DNA of 64,000 nt from Coriobacteriia bacterium. GTDB lineage: Bacteria; Actinomycetota; Coriobacteriia; Anaerosomatales; Anaerosomataceae. The position numbers were made by a program, and so were the translations under genes. This document shows, in pieces, positions 47,601 through 53,885 of this stretch. The notes under the pieces were generated by a model, which was not told the origin of the DNA, did no database searches, and worked only from the letters and a program-made list of their open reading frames with translations. The number at the start of each line of letters is the position of its first letter. Positions within the stretch are counted from its first letter, which is position 1. Location: positions 1 through 64,000 of the forward strand of contig JAFGVD010000044.1 of assembly GCA_016938135.1 (NCBI GenBank). Direction: 5' to 3'.

Positions 47601-47680
47601 CGCTCAACACGATCGGTCCTGACTCGGTCACCGAAGATATCCTTCAGCTGGCGTTCGACCCGTTCACTGACTACTGACAT
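44612..47680 (-). CDS. FAD-linked oxidase / Fe-S / CCG-domain fusion oxidoreductase with Met-Pro-rich tail
   Basis: This 1022-residue fusion has an FAD_binding_4 domain (about 40-220, VSLVPRGMSTSGYGG and SSTVAGWLAQGGAGFGSYEYG) and an FAD-oxidase C-terminal domain (about 230-480). Two [4Fe-4S] motifs follow (CAQCGYCVPTCEEY, CTTCEVCNSRCQ), then two CCG domains (ACCGIPMKVAG; DSCHMG and LCCGS). The layout resembles D-lactate/glycolate dehydrogenases fused to GlpC/HdrD modules and is close in size to YdiJ. The last roughly 130 residues are Met-, Pro- and Leu-rich helices. Substrate unknown, likely a 2-hydroxyacid. GAAGGG precedes the ATG at 47680. Confidence 0.85.
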   Translation of the reverse strand: MSVVSERVERQLKDIFGDRVRTDRVERKLYSADIGALPKLVKPLMPTGVAGAVVRPQTEEEVLALIKLARAEHVSLVPRGMSTSGYGGVLPLPGAIVADMSAMGKILEIDAEAKTVRVQGGTLWEPLQKKLNAEGLDLRLYPSSLPSSTVAGWLAQGGAGFGSYEYGFFKDSVLSARVMLPDASIREFTGEELETLVADAEGITGIITEVTIALRDLGAEVHRVLSFPTIADLQSALNAISVQKLPIWSLTFLNPESVRLKKTIPHRHGHPWEMTHMGYEPEFPEGFLAVIAYPESRRGAIDVALTAIMESNGGTECEPEAAEHEWEQRFAPMRLKRVGPSIVPTEVVVPLSELGAVLSEIDQRVKQSFVLEGMLGKGDKVVLLGFIPHDERTLAFNLAFALSLVVIKIAKEHCGGAYSTGLYFRQEAKSVLGAKKYEVLDSFKRSTDSAGIMNPKKILGTGAVNALMGMALAFEPLVRPIANAAKAPTGDMVGTKDKNGIPADVAFYSYACAQCGYCVPTCEEYSVRGWMSHSPRGKYAYLKEVLEGREKFDQHMVDTFLVCTTCEVCNSRCQLQLPVEHSWMAMRGKLIHDEKRMTFPPFEMMAASLRGELNIWASKKEKRADWVPEHIKPKIDESSDILYFAGCTASLVNTDVAQASVELLDRAGVKFNYMGEDEACCGIPMKVAGKWDVFEEIYEHNTAEARKRGAKTIVTSCPACGLVWKELYANLAAERGEEYEFEVKHYSELVADAIADGTLEFDHEVNKKLTFHDSCHMGRAQGNYEPPRDIIKAIPGVEFVEMEHNHEEALCCGSVLTLIGDTPVAPELGKMRLDEAVAVEADAMVALCPCCQVQFRDSVAKKDIPMEVVDLAHLAMDGLGIAHPDPTAYANELWGYFEKFIWLMKPESIADIMVTLLPEMMKAMPGGMVPMMKVARTIPGGLAMMGKMMPSMMPKMMPSMMPQVMPAMLAEVSRRVGPLPEDMEELMPDLLPKTMDALLPNMLPLVIPDLVPKMLEYIKNEL
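44796..44843 (-). repeat. Two exact 24-bp tandem repeats inside the Met-Pro tail
   Basis: The 24-base unit starting GGCATCATCGATGG (plus strand) occurs twice in direct succession, 44796-44819 and 44820-44843. It encodes repeated K-M-M-P-S-M-M-P on the minus strand. The exact DNA identity suggests recent duplication. Confidence 0.85.
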
Positions 47681-47727
47681 CGCTGCGTCCCTTCCGTCGG
47701 GCATCACGGTCCGACGTTCCGTGTGGT

Positions 47728-47760
47728 ATACCCCCTCGCGTATTTCCAACGATACCCCCT
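47728..47760 (-). promoter_or_regulatory. Paired 9-bp direct repeats upstream of the FAD/Fe-S gene
   Basis: On the minus strand AGGGGGTAT occurs at 47760-47752 and again at 47736-47728, 24 bp apart from start to start. This is 48-80 bp before the FAD/Fe-S gene and within the divergent promoter region of the HAD gene. The downstream copy runs into GGTATACC, a perfect palindrome. The spacing (a little over two helical turns) suggests paired binding of a regulator. Confidence 0.4.
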
Positions 47761-47801
47761 ATGGTATGCGTCGTCAACGCACTTAAGCAATTTGCGTGCC
47801 G

Positions 47802-47829
47802 TTGGAAAGACAGACCCGCGTGCTATGAT
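47802..47829 (+). promoter_or_regulatory. Probable promoter of the HAD hydrolase gene
   Basis: TTGGAA (47802-47807) and TATGAT (47824-47829) are separated by 16 bp, 46 bp before the HAD start codon. The -10 element matches five of six consensus bases. Confidence 0.5.
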
Positions 47830-47875
47830 TCGCAAGAGTCTCAACCCCATCTGTATCATATTCCCAGGGAGCCCC

Positions 47876-48574
47876 ATGCGAGCGATACTCTTCGATTTAG
47901 ATGGCACGCTGCTACGCATCAATCTCGAGTCGTTTCTGCATAGGTACTTCAAGGAACTCGAATCAGCAGCGTCCACGCTCTCCCCGCTCGGCGACGGCGC
48001 ATCCATTCTACGCGCGATCAAGGACGCTACAACCGCGATGATGGGCAAGCACGACGGCTTAACGAATCAGGAGACCTTCTACGCGGACCTTCTGGAACGC
48101 ACGGGAATAGACCTCGAAGTCCACTGGGATACGTTCGGACGCTTCTACGAGAAGGTGTTCCCCACACTGGGAAGCGACTGCCGACCCGCCAAGGACGCCA
48201 GGCAGGCTGTTGAGACGGCGCTCTCGCATGGGCTCAAAGTCGCCATCGCAACAAACCCGATCTTTCCCCGGATCGCAGTCGACGAGCGCTTGTCCTGGGC
48301 CGGGTTGACCGATCTTGACCTTGAGATCGTCACCAGCTACGAGACGATGTACGCGTGCAAGCCTCATCCGGAGTACTTCAGGCAGACAGCCGGTATGGTC
48401 GGCGTGGCTCCGGCGGACTGTCTGATGGTAGGCGATGACAGGTTCTTGGACATGCCGGCCGCGGATACCGGGATGCGGACCTTCTACGTGGGTACAGATC
48501 CCAACGCTACTGCAGACTATAAAGGCGACTTGACCGCACTGTGCGAGCTCATACCGCGCCTGGCCAGCACCTAG
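47876..48574 (+). CDS. HAD-superfamily hydrolase
   Basis: This 232-residue haloacid-dehalogenase-type phosphatase has motif I FDLDGTLL at the N-terminus (two catalytic aspartates), motif II in KVAIATNP, motif III lysine in CKPHPEYF and motif IV VGDDRFLDMPAA. The cap is alpha-helical (about 15-95). The substrate is unknown. AGGGAG precedes the ATG by four bases. It converges with the DUF2249 gene with a 4-bp overlap. Confidence 0.88.
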   Translation: MRAILFDLDGTLLRINLESFLHRYFKELESAASTLSPLGDGASILRAIKDATTAMMGKHDGLTNQETFYADLLERTGIDLEVHWDTFGRFYEKVFPTLGSDCRPAKDARQAVETALSHGLKVAIATNPIFPRIAVDERLSWAGLTDLDLEIVTSYETMYACKPHPEYFRQTAGMVGVAPADCLMVGDDRFLDMPAADTGMRTFYVGTDPNATADYKGDLTALCELIPRLAST

Positions 48575-48831
48575 ACCAAACGGCGACGAATCAGCGCGAC
48601 CCACGCGCCGTCCAGACGCTGGTCCGTATCGAATTCGAAACAACCGCGGGACTCTCGCCTGAGATCCAACTGGTAGCCGAGTCCGGACGGGTCATGATCG
48701 CAGATGATCACGATGCTGTCATGGCAATCGGTCTGTAGCATCTTGTCCACCACTGCGAAGACCACCGGCCTCCGCATGGCGGGAGTGAGTCCTCGGAGGT
48801 CCATGACCAAACCGTTCGCTGCGTTGCTCAA
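48571..48831 (-). CDS. DUF2249-family small protein
   Basis: This 86-residue protein has the TusA-like DUF2249 fold: MDLRGLTPAMRRPVVFAVVD near the start and IICDHDPSGLGYQLDLRRES in the middle. DUF2249 proteins are often encoded with hemerythrin-like or nitrogen-oxide metabolism genes in other organisms; no such partner is visible here. The only cysteines are scattered (C36, C43 and C64 approximately) and no CPxP sulfur-transfer motif is present. Confidence 0.7.
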   Translation of the reverse strand: MSNAANGLVMDLRGLTPAMRRPVVFAVVDKMLQTDCHDSIVIICDHDPSGLGYQLDLRRESRGCFEFDTDQRLDGAWVALIRRRLV

Positions 48832-48860
48832 GCTTCCACCTTAGTACGACTGCGGACGGC

Positions 48861-49055
48861 TCACGAGCCACCGTCTTCTTCGTTCTCGTACGCCTCGGCC
48901 AGGTCTGTCCCGGCGCAGTCCGCCGTTTCGTGCGGCTCCATTGAATCCCGATCATTGCGGCAACGCTCGCGAAGGGCGTCGATATCCTTCTCGTCTTCGC
49001 CACTCGGCGGCGCATCCCCGAAGATCCTCTGATGGGAGAGTTTCTCTTCAGACAT
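48861..49055 (-). CDS. Small acidic hypothetical protein
   Basis: This 64-residue, strongly acidic and polar protein (MSEEKLSHQRIFGDAPPSG at the start, AYENEEDGGS at the end) has no hydrophobic segment, and two cysteines (CRNDRD and DCAGTD). No family was recognised. The case for a real gene is the excellent ribosome-binding site GGAGGGG five bases before the ATG and the position directly upstream of the DUF2249 gene on the same strand. Confidence 0.5.
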   Translation of the reverse strand: MSEEKLSHQRIFGDAPPSGEDEKDIDALRERCRNDRDSMEPHETADCAGTDLAEAYENEEDGGS

Positions 49056-49653
49056 ACTAACCCCTCCTATAGTGATTAGTCGTTCAGCCCCTGATTCCTG
49101 CCGACTGTCGCCTATATACTTCACGAAGACAGGTATATGCACCAACTCATTGAATTGTTCCACCTGATTAGCATTCCGTGCGCGCCAACGTATTGGTACA
49201 CTATGTAATCAGTGGTTTCGCGAGGGGAACCGAGGGGTTATGGGAAAACGTCGGCGCACGCCGGCCAGGACGAATACGAATATGCAGCGCATCTCTACAT
49301 CCGGCAGTCCCTGCGGGAAAGGTGCGGCATACGTCGTCACCCCATCTGACACCATCCACACTTGAGCGTCCGCTGGGGCAGGTCTGCCCCGGGAATGGTC
49401 GCCACCTAAGCGGCCTTTCTCCCCCACCATTCTTAATCAGTCCCGCGCGACATTCTCGTCGCGCCATCAACACGGTAGCCTCGGGCCCGATGCGCATCGC
49501 CGGTCACGCGCATCGGTTCCCGTTCGAGGCCATAAGAAATCGAATCGAGATCCGGAAAGGAGGAGCTAGTGTTCGATAGTCGGGCAATGGGGCCCGGCGT
49601 TCACGGTTTTCCTGCAATGTAGGTACCGTTATTACACCAAGGAGGTGTATGGC
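49056..49653. other. 598-bp intergenic region upstream of the [NiFeSe] hydrogenase operon
   Basis: No convincing long gene is present; the overlapping open frames here have no family features. The first 150 bases are AT-richer than the surroundings and hold three TGATTA elements (near 49073, 49165 and, inverted, 49205), a likely site for divergent promoters. A hairpin GGGGCA/TGCCCC lies at 49375-49390. A 17-codon leader frame lies at 49569-49622. The length suggests a regulated leader for the hydrogenase operon. Confidence 0.6.
49569..49622 (+). CDS. Possible 17-residue leader peptide before the hydrogenase operon
   Basis: The sequence AAAGGAGG (49557-49564) stands five bases before a GTG that opens a 17-codon frame (MFDSRAMGPGVHGFPAM), ending in TAG 31 bp before the hydrogenase small-subunit ATG. 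The ribosome-binding site is as good as that of the hydrogenase. It could be a translated leader or chance; no attenuator-type codon run is present. Confidence 0.3.
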   Translation: MFDSRAMGPGVHGFPAM

Positions 49654-50868
49654 ATGGCGCATGAGGGGCATAACGCGCTGCATGATCTGCTTACGGTCCG
49701 CGGCGTGACCCGTCGTGACTTCCTGAAGTACTGCGGCAGCATTGCCGCAGCACTGGGAATGTCCGAGACGATGGCACCTCAGATTGCCGCAGCCCTCGAA
49801 GGGGCACCGAAACTGATGCCCACCCTGTGGCTGAACGGTGGATCTTGCACCGGCTGTACCGAGTCCATCGCACAGGTGGACTCCCCCGACGTCGCTACGA
49901 TCGTTCTCGACTACCTCTCGACCAACTATTTCGAGACGATCATGGCTGCTGCGGGCGAGCAGGCGGAGAAGCAGATCGAGGAGACGATTGCCGAAGGCGG
50001 CTACATCGTCATCTACGAAGGATCGGTAATGACCGGCCAGGATGGCAACACCCTGCTGGTCGCTGGCAAGAAGGGCACCGAGATTCTGTCCGAGGCGGCT
50101 CGCGGAGCAGCGGCTGTCATCGCTGTGGGATCTTGTGCAGTGGACGGCGGCTGGGTCTATGGTTACCCCAACCCTGCCGAGGCAACGGGCGTCCAGGCGT
50201 GGCTGAACCACGAAGGAATCACGACTCCCGTCGTCAACCTGCCCACGTGCCCGGTCAACCCCGAGTGGATCGTCGCCATGGTCGTCCAGCTGTTGCTGGT
50301 CGCCGACCGTGACGTCGCCGCCTTCGTGGAGAAGACCGAATGGGTCACCCGTTCCTACACGGATCGCAAGTACGGCGCTGTCGACTTGCTTATGCCGAAG
50401 GGCATCTTCGGTCAGAGCATCCACGACAACTGCCCGCGTCGCGGTCACTTTGAGAACGGTGAGTTCGTTACCGAGTTCGGCAGCAAAGAAGAGGCCATGG
50501 GCTATTGCCTGTACAAGGTCGGCTGCAAGGGTCCGCAGACGTTCACCAACTGCCCTGTCGTGCGGTGGAACCGCAGGACGAGTTGGTGCGTCGAAGCTGG
50601 AAGCCCCTGCATCGGCTGCGGCGGTCTGAATTGGGTGGACAACAACTCCCCGTTCTTCCATAGGCTCGCTGACATGCAGATGGGCGATGCGCTCGGTAAC
50701 GTCCAGCCTGGTTCCGTTGGCGCAGTCGTCGGTGGCGTAGCCGCCGCGGCTCTCGTCGCACACGGCCTCGGCATGAAAGCCGCCGGCCGAGTCGGAGACG
50801 GACCTCCTATGGAGGAAATGAAGAAGTACGACCGTAAGCGTCTCGCGAAGAAGGGAGGCGATAAATAG
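49654..50868 (+). CDS. hysB: Group 1 [NiFeSe]-type hydrogenase small subunit, Tat-exported
   Basis: This 404-residue electron-transfer subunit is exported by Tat with the large subunit: the signal is TRRDFLKYCGSIAAALGMS. Proximal cluster ligands are in GGSCTGCTES, GSCAVDGG and NLPTCPVNP. The distal cluster has QSIHDNCPRRGHF, GYCLY and GCKGP. The medial site reads SWCVEAGSPCIGC: residue 312 is Cys where [NiFe] enzymes have Pro, so three [4Fe-4S] clusters are predicted, as in [NiFeSe] enzymes. A hydrophobic C-terminal helix (GSVGAVVGGVAAAALVAHGL) anchors it. The ATG at 49654 lies eight bases after AAGGAGG. Confidence 0.93.
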   Translation: MAHEGHNALHDLLTVRGVTRRDFLKYCGSIAAALGMSETMAPQIAAALEGAPKLMPTLWLNGGSCTGCTESIAQVDSPDVATIVLDYLSTNYFETIMAAAGEQAEKQIEETIAEGGYIVIYEGSVMTGQDGNTLLVAGKKGTEILSEAARGAAAVIAVGSCAVDGGWVYGYPNPAEATGVQAWLNHEGITTPVVNLPTCPVNPEWIVAMVVQLLLVADRDVAAFVEKTEWVTRSYTDRKYGAVDLLMPKGIFGQSIHDNCPRRGHFENGEFVTEFGSKEEAMGYCLYKVGCKGPQTFTNCPVVRWNRRTSWCVEAGSPCIGCGGLNWVDNNSPFFHRLADMQMGDALGNVQPGSVGAVVGGVAAAALVAHGLGMKAAGRVGDGPPMEEMKKYDRKRLAKKGGDK

Positions 50869-52535
50869 TGGCACGCGCAGTCATTGACCCGGTTACCAGA
50901 ATCGAAGGTCACCTTCGCGTTGAGTGTGAAGTCACGGATGGTGTCGTCAAAGACGCCTGGGTGTCTGGAACGCTCTACCGCGGCATGGAGACGGTCATGC
51001 TTGACCGTCAGCCTGAGGATGCCTTCTATGTAACGCAGCGCATCTGTGGCGTCTGCCCGATCTCGCACAGCCACGCGTCTTCGATGTCAACTGAAGCCGC
51101 TCTCGGCATTGAGATCCCCAACAACGCCCGCCTCATCCGCAACCTGCTTGAGGCAGCACAGTTCCTGCACAGCCACATCCTGTGGTTCTACACGCTGGCG
51201 GCTCTCGACTTCGTGAGCCCGATCAACGCCCTATCCGCGAACATCGCCGACACCTACGCTCTTGCGCAGGCTGCCGGTACGCGTGTTGCAGACTTCGGCG
51301 CGATCGCAAAGCGTCTCACGGCATTCGCCGAGAACGGCCAGCTGTCATTCCTGGGCGGTCACTACTGGGACCACCCAGGCTACGTCCTCCCGCCGGAACT
51401 CGACCTCATCGCTACCGCACACTACCTCGAGGCTCTCGAGATGCAGGCTGTGGCCAACGAAGTCGTCGCGGTCATCGGTGGCAAGTTCCCGCATCCCATG
51501 ACCTCTGTTCCTGGTGGTACGGCATTCGTGCCCACCGAACAGAAGCTGGATGACATCCTGTTCCGCTTCACGAGGCTCAAGGACTTCATCGATACGGCGC
51601 TCATCCCTGACACACTTGCGATCGCACCGTTCATTCTTGAGACCACGACATACGGCGGCGGCTGCGGTAACTTCCTGAGCTGGGGCGTCTTCGACTCCGC
51701 AGACAGGGATCCGTACAACCGCTTCCTCCCCCGTGGTTTCGTGACCGGTGGCCTGACGGCGGAAGAAGTCGGACCCGACGATGTCACCGAGTATGTTGAG
51801 CACTCATGGTACGACTCGGCTAGCGGCCTCAACCCTGCCAAGGGTGAGACCAGCGTGAACTTCGACGAGTACAACGTAGACAACAAGTACTCGTACGGCA
51901 AGGCAGCACGCTGCAAGGAGAAGCCGGCCGAGGTCGGTCCTCTTGCACGTATGGTCGCCGCCTATGTGTACGAAGCTGGCGGAAAGACACTCGTCGAGGA
52001 CACATCGGTCCGTACGCCGAAGGCGCTCATCGACCTCACGCTTGAGGCGCTGGGTGTTGCAGGCAAGCCCGAGGTTCTGGTATCTCTGCTCGGTCGTATC
52101 GCCGCACGCAACCTTGAGGCTGCATACGTTGTCGACCTCGCCCTCATGTGGGTCAACGAGCTCGTCGGCGCCATCAAGGGCGGAGACTCCTCGTACTTCA
52201 AGGCCCGCGAGTCGTTCGACGGCCAGGGTGCTGGCCTGTGGGAAGCTCCCCGCGGTTCAGTCGGTCACTGGATCGACATCAAGAACAACAAGATCCAGGG
52301 CTATCAGGTCGTTGCTCCCACAACATGGGACATCGCACCCCGCGACGCCGCCGGTGTTGCCGGCCCGATGGAGCAGGCGCTCATCGGTGCTCCGGTCTTC
52401 GATGTCGAAAGGCCTCTGGAGATGCTGCGCATAGCGCACAGCTTCGATCCTTGAATCGGTTGTGCTGTCCACGTTGTGGACACAAAGACCGGCAAGGAGA
52501 GCACTGTGATGTCTTCGCCGATGGGGGTGATGTAG
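50868..52535 (+). CDS. hysA: Group 1 [NiFeSe] hydrogenase large subunit with in-frame UGA (selenocysteine)
   Basis: This is the catalytic subunit, with 555 residues if the TGA at 52452-52454 is read as selenocysteine (residue 529). The N-terminal motif RICGVCPISHSH is intact. The C-terminal motif reads S-F-D-P-TGA-I-G-C-A-V-H: the TGA replaces the first Cys of DPCxxCxxH, and Cys532 and His535 lie beyond it. After His535 comes a 20-residue peptide, expected to be removed by the maturation protease at 53313, then TAG directly before the cytochrome b ATG. Stopping at the TGA would remove essential nickel ligands. The start GTG overlaps the small-subunit stop by one base; GGGAGG lies nine bases upstream. 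Confidence 0.92.
52452..52485 (+). promoter_or_regulatory. Bacterial SECIS-like element after the UGA of hysA
   Basis: Starting 12 bases after the TGA, GTCCAC (52467-52472) and GTGGAC (52476-52481) form a perfect 6-bp stem with loop GTT. TTGT and ACAA can extend the stem below a GCU bulge. Distance, short apical stem, GU-containing loop and a bulged U resemble the E. coli fdhF SECIS, which SelB binds. Confidence 0.7.
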
Positions 52536-53183
52536 ATGGGTTCTCACGCACACTACCGTGAGGCGCATCCACTGGTCTTCGTGATCACTCACTACATCAA
52601 CCTGATCTGCATGATCATGCTCGCGTTCTCAGGCTTCTACATCCACTTCCCGTTCTTCTCTGCCGGGTTCATGGGTGTCGCCCGAGGCATGCACTTCGTC
52701 GCGATGTACGTGATCTTGATCACCCTCGTCTTCCGCATTATCGCCGCCTTCTTCGTGAAGACCGCGACACAGCTTGGAAGCCGCGAGGTTGATACGGACA
52801 TCAAGAACTGGCTGCCGCAGGCTGAGAACAAGCATCAGCTGTTTGAGACAGTCAAGTACTATTTGTTCTTCCGCAAGGAAGGCGTCATCTCGGGCAAGTA
52901 TGGCTCGCTCCAGAAGATCGCATATCTGGCGACCATTCCGCTGACGTTCATCCAGGCCTATACCGGTTTCGCGATCTACGCCCCGTTCATGAACGCGGGC
53001 ATCTTCGCTAGCGGTATCGACATGGTTGGCGGCCCGATGAACATGCGGATCATCCACTACTTCGGTATGTGGGTGTTCATCCTGTTCACTATGGTCCACG
53101 CCTACCTCGCAAACATCTACAACTTCGCTCCGAGCAAGATCATCTTCCTGTGGAAGGAAACCCTGCCGGAGGGCAAGCACTAG
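52536..53183 (+). CDS. Hydrogenase cytochrome b subunit
   Basis: This 215-residue di-heme membrane subunit of the HyaC/HydC family passes electrons from the periplasmic hydrogenase to the quinone pool. It has four transmembrane helices and membrane histidines at HPLVFVITHYIN, ARGMHFVAMYV, RIIHYFGMW and MVHAYLANIYN. The ATG follows the hysA TAG with no gap and stands eight bases after GGGGG, which overlaps the 3' end of hysA. Confidence 0.9.
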   Translation: MGSHAHYREAHPLVFVITHYINLICMIMLAFSGFYIHFPFFSAGFMGVARGMHFVAMYVILITLVFRIIAAFFVKTATQLGSREVDTDIKNWLPQAENKHQLFETVKYYLFFRKEGVISGKYGSLQKIAYLATIPLTFIQAYTGFAIYAPFMNAGIFASGIDMVGGPMNMRIIHYFGMWVFILFTMVHAYLANIYNFAPSKIIFLWKETLPEGKH

Positions 53184-53190
53184 ATGTGAT

Positions 53191-53279
53191 CCGGTTGGAA
53201 GACCGGGCAACGAGCTCGGTCTTCCTCCGGATGACGTAGGGTCTTGGAGCTCACGCTTCAAGACCCTACGCTTTTGTCC
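53191..53279 (+). terminator. Tandem hairpins between cytochrome b and protease genes
   Basis: Two inverted repeats fill the gap. The first pairs GGAAGACCG (53197-53205) with CGGTCTTCC (53217-53225), extended by outer CCGG arms. The second pairs CGTAGGGTCTTG (53235-53246) with CAAGACCCTACG (53259-53270) and is followed by CTTTTGT. The second looks like an intrinsic terminator or attenuator, which would lower protease expression relative to the structural genes. Confidence 0.65.
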
Positions 53280-53312
53280 TTGAGTCATTTCCTACGAGAA
53301 GAAAGGCTCCTC

Positions 53313-53885
53313 ATGCCTACACCCCAACGTGTGTTGGTCCTTGGCATCGGCAATCCGCTCATGCTCGATGAAGGGATCGGCGTTCGTGTCCTGGAGGAGA
53401 TGGCCAGCCACTACACCTTCGCTGAAGGCACCGAGCTCGTTGATGCGGGCACCATGGGCCTTGGCATGATAAACATGTTCCGTGGCATCGACTTCATGCT
53501 GATCATAGATGCGATTGATGGCACCGGACATCCGGCAGGGACCGTCGTTCGCGTCTCCCCGAAAGACTTCAGCCCCAACCAGGTCTTCCACGGTCTACAT
53601 GACGTCCGTTTTGTGGACGTTCTCAATTCCGCATCGCTGATTGGGATCGAACCGGAAGCGGAATGCGTTGGCATCCAGGTTCAGGACATGAGCCCTCCAG
53701 AGCTCACAGTGGGACTGTCTGAGCCGGTCGAGGCTTCCGTGCCCCGTGCGGTCGCCGCTGCGCTCACACTCCTTGACGAGCGTGGAATCCCGTTCACTGA
53801 GATCAGCAATCCTGATTCAGAGCCGTTCTTCGAACTGGTTCGCTCGGCATACGAGGAGATGCGCGACAAGCGCCGGGATCACTAG
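53313..53885 (+). CDS. Hydrogenase maturation endopeptidase
   Basis: This 190-residue HyaD/HybD-family protease removes the C-terminal peptide of the large subunit once nickel is inserted. Nickel-probing residues are visible: GIGNPLMLDEGIGV (Asp/Glu), the IIDAIDG aspartate and the GLHDVRFVDVL histidine. The ATG at 53313 is chosen because homology begins at MPTPQRVLVLGIGN and AAAGG lies six bases upstream. Its expected substrate is the 20-residue tail after the UGA in hysA. It converges with the kinase gene, overlapping by 4 bp. Confidence 0.92.
   Translation: MPTPQRVLVLGIGNPLMLDEGIGVRVLEEMASHYTFAEGTELVDAGTMGLGMINMFRGIDFMLIIDAIDGTGHPAGTVVRVSPKDFSPNQVFHGLHDVRFVDVLNSASLIGIEPEAECVGIQVQDMSPPELTVGLSEPVEASVPRAVAAALTLLDERGIPFTEISNPDSEPFFELVRSAYEEMRDKRRDH

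Noticed and set aside
49178-49579. Overlapping open frames on both strands in the gap before hysB
   Set aside because: Composition is random, there is no ribosome-binding site and no motif; they overlap each other and the leader region.
49504-50874. Long minus-strand open frame (456 codons)
   Set aside because: It is antisense to the hydrogenase small subunit, whose motifs are unmistakable.
50868-52454. Large hydrogenase subunit ending at the TGA (528 residues)
   Set aside because: This end lies between Pro528 and the remaining ligand residues I-G-C-A-V-H, which follow in frame with a proper tail and stop. A truncated enzyme would lack its nickel ligands.
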